Positions 15,176 to 27,220 of a stretch of DNA of 64,000 bases are shown in pieces; the stretch's first letter is position 1, and each line of letters begins with the position of its first letter. Source of the stretch: Nymphaea colorata (lineage: Eukaryota; Streptophyta; Magnoliopsida; Nymphaeales; Nymphaeaceae). Under the pieces are notes generated by a model. That model had not been told where the DNA came from. It made no database searches and worked only from the letters and a program-made list of their open reading frames with translations. The translations under genes and the position numbers were made by a program. Where the stretch lies: NCBI RefSeq assembly GCF_008831285.2, contig NC_045139.1:25772412-25836411 (forward strand). Reading direction: 5' to 3'.

Positions 15176-15810
15176 TGAAAATAGTGAGATGTGTGCTAAC
15201 ACTGGTCTTGTCATCCCAAAGTTTTCCAAAAAGGGGTGTATTTCATTTTTACAATGATTTCACATGGATTTAATTCCTGGGCCACAAGCCCAATCCTAAA
15301 CCCAAAATAAATTCGTGACTAGTCGATCCAAAATGAATCTCTAAACCTTATCCAATCCCAAACATAAAATTCAAATTCAAACCCGACTTTAGATGCAAGA
15401 TTCAAATCCAAAATCCAACTCTTGGGTCTGAATTAGATCCAAAACCAAAGTCTATATCCAAATCAAGCATTTCAAACTTAAAATCCAAAGCCGAGATCAA
15501 AACGACAAAATTTGGTACTATTGAGCGCCACATGCGCATGCACAAACCTTCCCTTTGTTTTATGCCTCGTCCTTTGACTTAGTAGAAGGCCTCAGGACTA
15601 ATTGAACCCAATGAGGCTCTAAAATGTGCCCAAAGTGACTCAAAATAGAGTCGGCTGCCCATTTGTAACAAAAATCATTTTTTTACACATTTTAAATGAA
15701 ACAATGTTTTATGCTTCTTATATAAACAACCTTTATTTATTTATTATTTATGCATTTTATTTGATTTTATTTCGTTTTATCTTTTTTTTTTTCAAAAAAA
15801 AAGAGAAGGG

Positions 15811-15985
15811 CACGTCGGCATGCGTTAGCATGCCGCACGGCCGTGCAAACGTGCGCCACATTTGCGCACATCCATGTGTCGTGTTCACGCGAGCGCACCT
15901 TCGTGCATCGCACGCTGCAGTGCATCGCACGCTGCAGCGCATCATGTGCTGCTGCATACTGACGCTCTGCACGTTGAGACCCCCA
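15811..15985. repeat. CpG-rich patch in U3 of Tat LTR copy 1
   Basis: About 170 bases rich in CG, GCAC and CGCAC words, in an otherwise AT-rich LTR. It is preceded by a T-run/A-run and lies about 150-330 bases upstream of the LTR TATA box. It includes a direct repeat 'gtgcatcgcacgctgca' at about 15902-15935. Equivalent patches sit at the same LTR position in copies 2 and 3. Confidence 0.75.
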
Positions 15986-17261
15986 TTTTAGTGTAAATTG
16001 CCCCTTGGGGGGCAGTTTTAGCCTTTTTGGGTGGGCATTAGCCCTGCCTGCACCTCAAATGGGTGTTTGCATGGCTAATGGCCAATCCCACTTGGTTAAA
16101 GCCTATTAAAAAAATTTAAAATTTTTTCAAAACTCTCTATAAATACCCTCACAAATCCTCCCTTTTAGGCATGGGCTGAGGAATTTCTAATGCATTCTCA
16201 CTTAAAATATAGGGGTTTTCCTTAGCCCTCTCGTTCCATTTCTCTCTTCTTTTGTTCTTCTTCTTCTCCAAGTTTGAAGGCAAGCCTTTTCAACCTCAAA
16301 TTCTCCAAGGAAGCATGAGGGAACCTCTTGAGGAGATATCTTCATCATTTTGAAGCTTCATCTTAGGCGACCTTAGGATCATCATCTTAAAGCGTCATTC
16401 CTAATATCATCTATATTTGACGTATGTTGTCCTCATTTTTATTTCTCATTTCCTTTGGCCACCTCTCCATGGCCATGCAAGAAAGCTCTAAAAACTTCCT
16501 TTCCGAAGTCAAGGACTACTCTTGAGTGCACCGGGAGTATGAAAAAGGCAAAATAAATTCCATTTCTTCATTTATTTCCAAAAAATATGCTTGTTATATG
16601 CTTGAGATGATGTTCATGCATGATACACTAATTTTCTTGATTAATGAGCAAATGTACGACAATAACGAGTTTTTGGGTGGGGATTTTTTTATCTTATTTG
16701 ATTTTTGAGGTTGAGACTTGTTTAACCCGGGAAAGCTCTTCACAAATTTGTATATGTTAAAGTGCATCTTCATGTTATTCTCATGCTTAGTTTCTTTATT
16801 AATAACCCGAATAGGAACCCCAATGAGTGTCTTTCCTACGTGGCTCTCCATTTCATGTATGCTTGATTTTGTTTTATAGTCAATGGTGGAAGAAATATAT
16901 TATGTTTTCCAAAAGATTTTCAAAAGCAAGAACCATCTTCAAAGTGACGTTGGAGACTTAGCTTAGGCTCTTGCATGAACTGAAGTTCCTCTCTGACATA
17001 CAGAAAAATTAAAGTCGGATATTTGTAAGTCATTTCTTCATTTTAACTTTTATGAACACATATACATATATACATACACATGACTATATCTCTTTGTCCT
17101 TCTCTTTTTATGATTTAACACATTCTTTTACAAACTCTCGTATACGTATATATGAATATATATGTGTGTATCCATTTAAAAATCTTTCTTTCTTTCTAAA
17201 ATCTTCTTTTCACTCTCTATTTTGATTTATACTTTCTTTTCATAAGTTTTATTATATGTAT

Positions 17262-17262
<1 letters not shown>

Positions 17263-17323
<61 letters not shown>
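17263..17323. repeat. (TA)n microsatellite
   Basis: About 60 bases of alternating TA within Tat LTR copy 1. Confidence 0.97.
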
Positions 17324-17329
<6 letters not shown>

Positions 17330-18199
17330 GTATCTTTTAAATTCCTTGTTTTTGCGATTTTCAAAAATCTCTTTCCCTCTCTCCCTCTCTCTCTTTCCCT
17401 ATTAATCTGATATTAAAGTCTTTCATCTTTTCCATTTTCTCAAATAATATTTTCCAATAAGGCTGTAATTTCTTATTTGCCAACTTCATCAAGACCAAAA
17501 CTGAACTAATGGCCTAATATTGGATTCATGTTTGATGATCTATAACCCCATTTCATTTTCAAAAACTTTTCTTTCTTCATAAAAATATTTATGATAATTG
17601 TAAAATGAGAAACTTAGATATATATGGCAGTAAAAATGCTCTTGGATGAATGTCATGGTCGAATGAATAATTTTCTTCTAACTATATGTATCTATACATT
17701 CACATTCACTTAACATCACAAATGATCACAAACACATCTCTAAAAGAACTTAATCAAGATGAGATGAATCTCTAACTAGGTAGTAATAAAATTAAAGCAA
17801 AATCTTAAACGTACTTAAACTCTTAAGATAACAACAAAGAGATTTCAAAAATGATCTCCAAAGGCTTTCAAGTGATATTTGTAAAGATTTCTCTATTCAA
17901 AATCTCTCAAATCAAAATGTTTTACACTCTCAAATGATTCTTCAAAACTTTTTAATCAAATCTTCAACACTTTTCAAAACACCACACCGCATTTAGAATG
18001 AAAAGGATGTTCAAATCAATATGAAGTGCATCAATAATAAACATAACCCTTATATTGATTACCCCTGGTAAAGGCGTCGGGAAAGGTCAATCCTTGTATG
18101 ACGGGTGAGTCCATTTCTCTCTCATTTCAAAACAAAACATCATTTTTCTGAAGCACTCCAAAAACCAAATAAATTTTTGGGGATGCGAACAACTGCCAA

Positions 18200-19640
18200 T
18201 GAAATTTTTTTGGTCTCCATCAAATGGAAGTGCTCAACACATTTTTTCATGGAGATCTCTCCAAAAAAATTTACTTGAAACTTCAACCACAATATGAAAG
18301 AGAGGGGGAGGCTCATGTGCCAATCAAAAAAATCTTTGTATATGCTGAAACAAACCCCAAGGTTCTAGTTGTTCAAGTTTTCAAGTGCATTGACATTGTA
18401 TGGCTTTCGACAATCCAAAGCAAACTGCTCTATGTTTGTACTTCAACAAAGAACAACTCTCATTATAGTTATTCTTTATGTAAACATTGTACTTCAACAA
18501 AGAACAACACTCATTTTATTTATTCTTTATGTAGACAACCTCATCATTGCAGGCGACAATGAAGTTCATATGAATAAGTTGAAGAACTATCTCAGCAAGA
18601 TGTTTCATATGAAGGACCTTGGTGACCTATTTATTGGCATTGAATTGGCGAGATCTAAAGAGAACGTTTTCTTATCCTAGTGCAAGTTCACAGTGGACAT
18701 TTTGGAAGCGATCAACTATTTAAAAGTGAAGCCAGCAGAGACTCCCATGGAGCAGCATCAATATCTAAATTCAACTGAAGAAGAACCATTGAAATATGCT
18801 TCTACTTATTTCAGACTAGTAGGAAGACTAATATACCTAGTAGTGACTAGGCTAGATATACTTTTTGTTGTACGTGTTGAGTAAGTTCATGCAACAATCT
18901 AAACTTGCCTATGGATGCTGAGAGTTATTCTATATTTGAAAAGAAATCCTAGACAAGAGATTTTGATGAAAGTAGAAAATCAACTCCACTTGAAGGCGTT
19001 CTGTGATGCAGATTTGGGCATGTGTATAGTGAGACTCATCAATCAGTCATGGGTTTCTATGTCTTCATTGGCCAAAATCGAGCTTCATAAAAAACAAAAA
19101 ACAAAGTACCATATCTTGATCTTCAATAGAAGCTCAATACCATCCCATGGCAAACACAGTTTGTGAATTGATTTGGATAAATTTAGAGTTAAATGATTTG
19201 CACATTAAGCATGATGCCCTATCAGATCTATATTGTGACAAGAAAGCAACCTTTTATGTCTTCAATTCCAATTTTTCACGAACGCACAAAACATATAAAG
19301 ATCGATTGTCATGTGGTTTGTGACTGGATTAATTTAGGCATGATTTAGACAACTGACATATCAAAAACAAAATTAGTTGACTGATCAATTTACTAAAGCT
19401 TTAAGTAAAGATCAATTCTTATTTGAAGGGCAAATTGGGCATGGAAGACCCCCACTCAACTGTTTGAGGGGGAGCATACGAAAGTGGTGCAAGCTGAAAA
19501 TATCTCAACTGTAAATAATTAAATTGATTTTGTATCACAAAAAGACAATTATTGTTTTGATTTTGCATCCTTATTCTTCTAGAAGCTTCCTTGTATGTAG
19601 ATAAATGAAAGGAATAACAAAAACTCAATGCTTTTTCAAT
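18200..19640 (+). pseudogene. Ty1/copia element A, 3' half (RT, RNase H, start of 3' LTR)
   Basis: RT resumes at about 18215 with a block equivalent to QxDVxNAFLHGDL (here MEVLNTFFHGDL). It continues through a degenerate catalytic YVDD (YVDN near 18530), FHMKDLGDL and SKENVFLS, then the region preceding RNase H (ETPME, RLVGRLIYL) and RNase H itself (FCDADLG near 19003). Stops and frameshifts interrupt it throughout. A polypurine tract 'gagggggagca' at about 19465-19476 marks the start of the 3' LTR, whose end I cannot define (about 19640). Confidence 0.82.
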
Positions 19641-21796
19641 GGCTTACACTATGCCTCGTGCCATTCCTCTTTGTTCCTTTGTTTTACCTTGTGCCATTGG
19701 GCTGCTAAATTTCCCTTCTGCTGTGCACAAGTGTGCGCTTTGTTACAATATCATTAGTGTATTGCCTCATATCATTGAATTCTTTTGTTGTCATTCAATC
19801 CTATATAGTTCAACCTTTATCTATTGCAACAAATTGTTGTAAACTTGTAACCCTGAGTAATACCTTAAAATTTGAGTTACCTAGTGGGCAAAAACCATAT
19901 AATCAATTACAAAAGTTTTAGACCATTAATGAGTCTGATAAATGGCTCTAAAATAATATGGCATGGTTCACCTTGTAGAAATTTTGAAAATGGCAAACCT
20001 GCACGAACATGTTTATAAGGATCAATTTGAAATGGATTCAAGCTGTTTAATTGCTTCCACATGATCCAAGTACTTTCTGGACTTGGATTGGTCTAATATT
20101 TTGAGGCCTAATCCCTAAAGAACCAAGGGTACTCGTGTTAAAATTATACACCAAAAATCTATATGATTTAGACTTTTAATAAATTATGACTAAAGACAAG
20201 ATTTTTACTCACACCCTCAAAGTGGTTGAATATGGACCAAGTGAGTGTTTTGTCACAAGAATAAAATTGTACATGGGTTAAAACGTTGGAGGTGTTGTAC
20301 ATATGTTTAGAAAAGGGACCATGCTTCAGATTACCTCTGAGTTGATAATCATCCAAAGGTTCTTCTTAAGTCTGGGCACCGGCAATGAAAATCAGGAAGT
20401 AGAAAGACTCAGTCCCACAAGCCGCAAAATTATTTCAGCAGAAAGAAAATTGTCACGAAGGAAAAAATCACCTGGCCTCCTGTGAAGCCAGGGAACTCTA
20501 CTCATGTTAACCCTTGATCCATATTTTGCTCATCCTGAAGCCACCTCATCCATCTTCTATTGTTTGATCTCAAGATGATCAAAGGAGAAGAAGAGGGAAC
20601 ATGAGCCAGTACAGAATCTAGCAGGCACCGTTCCCCCCAAGATCAAATGGTTGCAAACAGACTTACAGAGATTCTAAACAATACGACCATGATGCCAAGA
20701 ATAAGAAGACAAATGGATATACCTCCTTTCATTGAGGAAACAGCTTCAACAAGCCACCCATCAGCATCAGCAAAGAAGGGAGCCAGTAAGGACTAAATAC
20801 TTTATATGTGCATGTGAATGGTTTATATAGCATTCAAGATGCGATTCATATGGCAAACTAGTTTTCACATTTCATGATCAAAATAGCCTCACCCAGCAAT
20901 ATAACAAACTATGGTTTCCAGTTTTGAGAACGTATCAATGGCTTAAGCCTAATTTGGCTTCATTAAGGCAGTTATCATCTGTCAAGCCAAGACTACAGAA
21001 AACAAATTACTGACAAAACAATCAAACAGAGAGAAACAACTGTTGTGGCTAACATTCACACACATACAATGACCAATTCAGATAAATTAGCAGGAAAAAA
21101 AATGCAACTAATGGGCCAGTAGAAAGCTGATAATGTCTTCTTTCCTACATTGAAGACAACCATAGAAATACAAGTTGTAAAAGCCTTTTCTAAACCTGAA
21201 AATCTCCTTTAGTGGTACAGGTGCAATTTACTTGGCATAAAACCAGAAATCTGCTTCTATGTCCAGTTTTTAACATACACATATGAGACTTTAGTAAAAT
21301 CTTAAACAAACTACCTATGTCCAGCTATACCAGCAGCTATTTCTTCATGTAAAACTCTGAATCAAGGCCTTTTCAGTGACTAACCGCCATCGAGAGTTGC
21401 TCTTTGGTTCTTAACTTCATGGCTAGTTTAAGGAAGCATGGCATGTAAATGTGAGTCTTCAACTTGAAACATATTCTCACACATTTATATAAGTGTGAGG
21501 ATTCATCTGTACATTCTCCTCTGCCACCTCTTTACTACTTTCTCCACCAGGCCATCCAACCCCATTTTTCTTCCTCTTATCCCACATCCATACTGTATGG
21601 CACCAGACTACATCTGACTCATACACCATTGCTCTCATGAGAGGAGCTCGCATGTGACGAGCACCCCATGCCTTTCGAAGAATGCCCCCACTGCAACACC
21701 TCCATTAACAGCCCTCCCACCCAAGCAACCATTTTTACTGTTCTTAATTGCAGCATCACACTCGCAACTGCTGGAAGCCCTTTTTACCATCGATAA
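19641..21796. other. intergenic DNA between two copia elements
   Basis: No gene with convincing support. One short exon-like open stretch on the minus strand (20723-20792) has plausible acceptor and donor sites and is reported separately as a weak lead. The rest is AT-rich with no recognisable domain. Confidence 0.45.
20723..20792 (-). other. isolated exon-like segment, unrecognised
   Basis: On the minus strand a TTTAG acceptor precedes 70 open bases coding roughly LLAPFFADADGWLVEAV, followed by a GTATAT donor. The composition looks protein-like, but I recognise no family and find no partner exon nearby. It could be a stray exon of a decayed gene or chance. Confidence 0.2.
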
Positions 21797-22035
21797 TAAG
21801 TTGAGCCAAAGAGACGGAAAAAGTCACAACAGCAGACTTTATGTGGTTCGACTTACATGCCTACATCCATGGCAGAAGAAGGAGGAGCTCTTTTATTTCA
21901 TCTGTTTCATTCAGGGTACACTTGCTCTTTACATAGGTTTACAATATAATAGGAAGCATCCGTTGAGGCAATGGTATAAGAGACAATGGTAATACAATAA
22001 GGCTCTAGTCCATATTAACTCACATGTGCAGGCTG
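21797..22035 (-). mobile_element. copia-B 3' LTR
   Basis: The segment 21797-21925 matches 47336-47462 at roughly 90% identity in the same orientation. It includes the characteristic copia U5 text 'ccatggatgtaggcat' (minus strand) followed by a Thr/Ser-poor T-rich end. The LTR start is placed near 22035 (minus-strand TGTGAGTTAATATGG). It lies downstream of the copia-B RNase H on the minus strand, as a 3' LTR should. Confidence 0.7.
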
Positions 22036-22080
22036 CCATGGCTCTATATTTTGCTTCTGCGCTTGATCGAGCTACTACAA

Positions 22081-24017
22081 TTATTTTTTGTTTTTCCATG
22101 ATAATAGATTTCCACCCACAAAAGTATAGTATCCTGAAGTTGATTTTCTATCGTTTGGTTTTCCTGCCCAATCAGCATTTGCATATCCAATGACATTGAG
22201 ACACTTATTTCTCCTCATTAAGATTCCTCTCCCTGGTGTCCCTTTCAAATATTTTAGAATTCTATGTGCAGCTTCTACATGAGTTGACATTGGCTTATGC
22301 ATGAACTAACTCGTAAGGTTGATAACGTATGTGGCGTCTGGCCTAGTCATAGTAAGATAGATGCGCTTTCCAATGAGTCTTTGAAAACTTTGGACATTTT
22401 CAACTGCTTCCCCTTCTTTATTTCGTAGTTTGCAATTGATTTCCATGGGAGTATCAACACACTTAGTTCCCAAGTAACCGGTTTTTTTAAGAAGATATAG
22501 AGTGTATTTTCTTTGACAAATAAACACTCTTTTATTAGATTGTGCTACTTCGGATGCCAAGAAAGTATCTCAATCTTCCTAGATCTTTTATCTCAAATTC
22601 TTTATTGAGATACTCTTTTACTCGGGTCATGTTTTGTATGTCATCTCCCGTGATTTTAATATCATCTATGTAAACCAGTAATATGGTGACCTTTGAAGCA
22701 CGATTGTAGATAAACATGGTATAGTCAGACGTACTTTTGGAAAAAGCGATTTTTATAAGAGCTTCATTGAGTCGGGAGAGTCATGTCCGAGGAGATTGTT
22801 TTAAACCATACAGGGCCTTCTTCAATTTACACACATATCCCTTTTCATTTTGATGCCTTCCGGAGTTTTCATGAAAACTTCTTCATTTAAGTCACCATGC
22901 AAGAATGCATTTTTCACATCCAATTGCGTAAGTTCCCACCTTTTATTTGAAGCTACTGAGAGTAATATTGTGAGAGAGTTCATTTTGGCAACTGGAGCAA
23001 ATGTCTCGTTATAATCGATCCCTTCCATTTGTGTATATCCTTTTGTAACCAATCTTGCTTTGAACCTCTCGACAGATCCATCACTCCTATATTTTATTAT
23101 GTATATCCACTTGCACCCGACAACCTTTTTTCCTTCTGGTAGAGGCACCATTTCCCAAGTGTGGTTTCTTTGCAGTGCTTTTAGTTCTTCTTTCATGGCG
23201 TCTCTCCATTTTGGGTCTATGTTTGCCAGCAAAAAATTCTTAGGCTCTTCATGGTGGTAAGTATTCAATATATAATCTCAATACAAAATTCTTAGGCTTG
23301 GTAGATCTAGATGATCTCCGTAGTGGTTGCTAAGTCACGACTTCTTGGGTTGGCCTTTGAGGGATTTTATCGTCTTGAGGACCAGATGTGTGATCATTAG
23401 ACTGAGGGTGCTGATCGTTGTCACTTTGATTTCGGTTTTTAGGAGGTTGATTTGCGTTTGAACACTCGCTTACATTTTCATGAATGCTCACCAAAGGTTG
23501 TAGAAGGCCAATGTCAACAAGTTGTTTTTGTTTTGTCCCCCTCTGAATGATATTCTCATAAAATGGTTCTTGGTCAAAAAACTTTATGTCACGAGTGACA
23601 AAAAAAAATTTTAAATGAGGTTCGTAACATTTGAACCCTTTCTTTTTACTTGAATATCCAAGAAAAATGCATTTCATAGCTCTTTTTTTTAATTTATTCC
23701 TAAATTTTTCTTGAACATGAACAAAATATTTGCATCCAAAAACTTTAAAATGGTTAATATAAACTGATTTGTTTAAGAGTAACTGAATTGGAATTTGATC
23801 GTTAATGCCTGAATTAGGTATTACTTTTGCCATATAACAAGCAGTTCCTATAGCTTTAGACGAAAAGCGAATGGGAACATTCATGTTCATCATTAAGGAC
23901 CTAGCAATATTAAGCAATTGTCGGTTCTTGCATTCAGCGACTTCATTTTGTTGGGGAGTATCGGCGCGAGTGAGTTGGGGATGTATGCCTTTTTTTTCAT
24001 GAAATCATCAAGGATTT
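22081..24017 (-). pseudogene. Ty1/copia element B, integrase C-terminus, RT and RNase H
   Basis: On the minus strand from 24017: the end of the integrase core (PQQNEVAECKNR near 23950, equivalent to the PQQNGVAERKNR block with its catalytic Glu), then the integrase C-terminal region (KVFGCKYFVH, CIFLGYSSKKKGFKCYEP). RT follows from about 23230 (CKWIYIIKYRSDGSVERFKARLV, LDVKNAFLHGDL, LLVYIDDI at about 22670, FEIKDLGRLRYFLGI), then RNase H (YANADWAGKPNDRKSTSGY at about 22170). A few stops and frameshifts break it into at least five pieces, but it is far better preserved than copia-A. The upstream half of integrase is missing where the Tat LTR begins. Confidence 0.9.
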
Positions 24018-25610
24018 TGTTTGCATCCCAAAATGTTCATCGGTTTTGGAGTGCTCCAGAAAAATGAGGCTTTATTTTGAAATAGGAAAGAAAGGGACTC
24101 GCTCATTGGTATGAGGATCAACCGTTCTCGGCACCTTTACCAGGGGTAATCAACCCAATGGCTATGTTTATCATTGATGCATTTTGTTTTAACTTGAACA
24201 TCTTTTTTATTCTTTATGGAGTGTAGAAAAAATATTGAAAGTTTGATGTTTCAAACATTTGAAAAAACTCTTGAAGAGTTGCTTGAGAATGTGAAATATT
24301 TAGGGGAAAACTAAAATTGAAAAATATCATTTGGAAAGTTTGAGAAATCATTTTGAAGTCATTTTAGTATTCTCTTAATACTTGAGATTTTGCTCTAATT
24401 TGGTTACCACCTAGTTAGAGCTCAATATCACATTGTTCTTTGAAGTGGTGTTTGTGATCATAAGTGATATTGAGTGAAGGTGAAGACATAGATGCATTCA
24501 TCCTATATGATTGGAAGAATGTAAAACATTCCTACCACAACATTCATCTAAAGTCATTCCTACCATAACATACATATAAGATTTTTGTTTTTATAATTAT
24601 TTTATATATAAAAAAAAGTTTTTTTGAAAGGGGATTGAGATTGTAGACCATGAAACATGATTCCAATATTGGCTCATTATTTGGTTTGTGGTCTTAATGA
24701 AGTCGATAAATAAAAAGATCATGAGAGGAGAATGTTAAAAATAAGAAAAGAGATAAAACACTCTTATGAAAAGAAAAAGAGAGAGATAGAGAAAGACATG
24801 CATATATGTGTACGTACCGTCACGTATACACATATATGAAAACTTAAGAGAAAAAAATGTATTGATTTGAAGATAAAGAAAGGTTTTAGAGGAAAAGAAA
24901 AATAAGCATACGTATATATGGGTATGTATAATAAATTTTGTAAGAGAAGATATTTGTCTTGGAAAGAGGAATAAAATATTCGAAAGAGAGAAAATAGAGC
25001 ACATGTGCATACATATTTCATGCGCATATGAAAATTTGTAAAATAGAAAGTCGAAGTATAGAGAGATAAAGATGGAGGGATCATCATGTGTGCATAGATG
25101 TATATAACATGTATATACATACGTGCCTTTACAAGATTAAAAAACATAAAATTACCAACTTCAAGTTTAATGTGGGCCGGAGGGAAGCTTGGACTCATGC
25201 AAAAGTCTAAACTAAGTCCCTAAGGCCTTATTAGAAGGTTTTTTTTTAATTGTTTTGGAAATTATGATTTATATATAAACATAGAATGTTATTACTTAGT
25301 TTGTTACAAAGGATGCATTTTTTCTACCGTTGGGTATGAAAGAAAAATAAACAATATAACGAGGCATTCATTAGGGTTCCTAATTGAGTGATTAAGAAGG
25401 AAAGTAGCGTAAAATGACATGTAAATTCATATTAACATGTATATTTTTGTGAGGGTTTTTCAGGGGTTGGACAAGTCCCAACCTTAAAAATTAATATGAA
25501 GATAAAGATAAAGAACCCCAAACCACACTATCATTCCCACCATACATTCACATATAAATAGAAAACCAAACAACTATACATGGATAATATATAGATAATA
25601 TTCAAGGAAG

Positions 25611-25614
<4 letters not shown>

Positions 25615-25647
<33 letters not shown>
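25615..25647. repeat. (GA)n microsatellite
   Basis: GA dinucleotide run of about 33 bases in the Tat 3' LTR. Confidence 0.97.
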
Positions 25648-25651
<4 letters not shown>

Positions 25652-25696
25652 ATGGAAAGAGAAATGTTCAACTAGGAGGGAGGGCCTGATGTAACT

Positions 25697-26195
25697 ATGA
25701 AATGAAAGACCATCTCATCTTTCCATGTTTTTGATGCACTTGAGTATAGTCTCTTGTCTCTATAAAAAAAGAGATTGAGTGCTATCTCTTTTGGCCATGG
25801 AGAGATGAAGATGAGAAGAAAAAGAAGAAAGAAAAATGATACTATATCCAATAAAAGAAAAAACATGATTCAATCATAAAATGAAAGATCATCTCATCTT
25901 TCCATGCTCCCGGTGTACTTGAGCATAGCCTCTTGTCTCTAAAATAAAGATTGAGTGCTATCTCTTTTGGCCATGGGGAGACGAAGGTGAGAAGAAAAAT
26001 GAAGAAAGAAAAATAATACTATATCCAATAAAAGAAAAAACATGATTCAATCATGAAATGAAAGGCCATCTCATCTTTTCATGCTCCCGATGCACTTGAG
26101 CATAGCCTCTTGTCTCTAAAATAGAGATTGGGTGCTATCTCTTTTGGGCATGGGGAGATGAAGATGAGAATAAAATGAAAAAAGAAAGAGGTGAG
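25697..26195. repeat. ~178-bp tandem repeat, just under three units, in the Tat LTR
   Basis: The phrase 'atgaaag(a/g)(c/t)catctcatctt' recurs at 25702, 25881 and 26058 (periods 179 and 177). Each is followed by 'cttgag(t/c)ata', 'ctcttgtctct', 'gctatctctttt' and 'atccaataaaagaaaaaacatgatt'. The units differ by scattered substitutions, so the array is not very recent. It lies downstream of the LTR TATA box in the transcribed part. Confidence 0.9.
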
Positions 26196-26734
26196 ATATT
26201 GATTATATACCTCTAGTGAGAATGTTAGGGAGGATGAACACCTTGGGTCCTAAACTTCCTTGAGTTGAAGCTCCAAAATGGTGAAGTTGTGGCTTCTAAA
26301 AGAGTTGTGACTTGATGAAGCATGCTCCCAAGTGTTGGAGAAGGAGAGATGAAGTGAGAATGGGAGAGGAAGAGGGAAATGGAGGAAGAGGATTAAAATT
26401 TCAAAGTCCTCAAGTGAAGATTTGCTAGAACTTCCCTAAGGGTTAGCTCTCACCCAAGAGGGAGGAAAATGAGGTGTATTTATAGAGGATTTTGGAGCCA
26501 AAACACAAAATTCAAATTTTTTGAAATTTTACAACATTTTCATTCGAATTTCAACTAATTTTGACTTATTTTCAATTTTTTGTAAAAAAATAAGCTTCAA
26601 ATAAATGGGATTGACCATTAAGCTTGTAAAAAAAAAAATTCTGATGTGGGTTGGGCCATTGCCTACCCAAAAAGACCAAAACCGCCCCTTCGAGGGTGTT
26701 TTTTTTGTCAAAAAAGAGGGGGGAAGGGGTACAT

Positions 26735-26860
26735 AACAGTGCACAGGCGCAACAGCACCGGGCGCTGTCGCGCACGACCGCAGCATGCGCGGTCGCGCAT
26801 TCCATCGCCCGACCGCGACACACGCGATCATTCGATCACGTGTCGCACGCGTGAAGTCCC
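26735..26860. repeat. CpG-rich patch in U3 of Tat LTR copy 2
   Basis: About 125 bases dominated by CGCG, GCGC, CGACCGC and CACGCG words, flanked by poly-A/T and by 'aagaccaaaaccgcccctt'. The flanks are shared with copies 1 and 3, but the patch itself differs strongly between copies. Confidence 0.8.
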
Positions 26861-27220
26861 ATTTTTTTTTAAAAATTCTAAATTGAACGTTGTCATATAT
26901 AATATGTATTTTTGATTTAAAATAAATGGAAAGTTTTGTTAAAAACGGGTGCTCGGCTCCACTTTAAGCGATTTCGAACTTGTTTTAAATTCGATTTTAG
27001 ATTTTAATTTCGAAACACTCGATTTTGGATTTAATTAGCGGTTTTGAATCTAATTTGGATCCACGAATTAGAATTTGGGATTGAAAAAAAAAATTGAGGT
27101 GATTATAGATGCCCCTCTTTATTGCTAAGCCGGTGTTAACTGTGCTTAGTGACAAAGATAAGCACCATAAATTTTCAAACAAAATATGTGCAGAGTGACG
27201 TTTCTAGTTTACCCCCTCAC

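Larger units (their letters stand above)
15176..18191 (+). mobile_element. Tat-type gypsy LTR (copy 1), ~2.95 kb, with a short piece of internal 3' end, inserted in copia-A
   Basis: The LTR proper is about 15237-18191, beginning TGTA just after a polypurine tract (aaaaagggg, 15228-15236) and ending ...GAACA. Its last ~130 bases match the end of the reverse-oriented LTR at 24018-24190. Its middle shares, in order, a CpG-rich patch, a 'tttttgggtgggcat' motif and a TATA box (CTATAAATA, 16137-16145). The ~60 bases before the LTR resemble the Tat internal 3' end, so this is a truncated element rather than a clean solo LTR. No target duplication could be confirmed. Confidence 0.75.
24018..27112 (-). 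mobile_element. Tat-type gypsy 3' LTR (copy 2), ~3.1 kb
   Basis: Minus-strand LTR running from a polypurine tract (aaagagggg, complement of 27112-27120) to a terminal ...CAAACA next to copia-B integrase at 24018. It contains a CpG-rich patch (26735-26860), a TATA box (CTATAAATA, complement of 26477-26485), a tandem array (25697-26195) and a GA microsatellite. Its end matches the end of copy 1. Its first ~420 bases match copy 3 at 45410-45830 almost base for base. The expected TG at the LTR start appears mutated to CA. Confidence 0.82.

Noticed and set aside
15811-16020. Possible gene or horizontally acquired DNA because of local high GC
   Set aside because: The patch recurs at the same position in three Tat LTRs and has no conserved frame.
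21490-21700. Minus-strand open stretch of ~65 codons next to the copia-B LTR (contains text like ARHMRAPLMRAMVYESDVVW)
   Set aside because: No recognisable family, no start or splice context, and a stop immediately upstream; probably chance in a pyrimidine-biased region.
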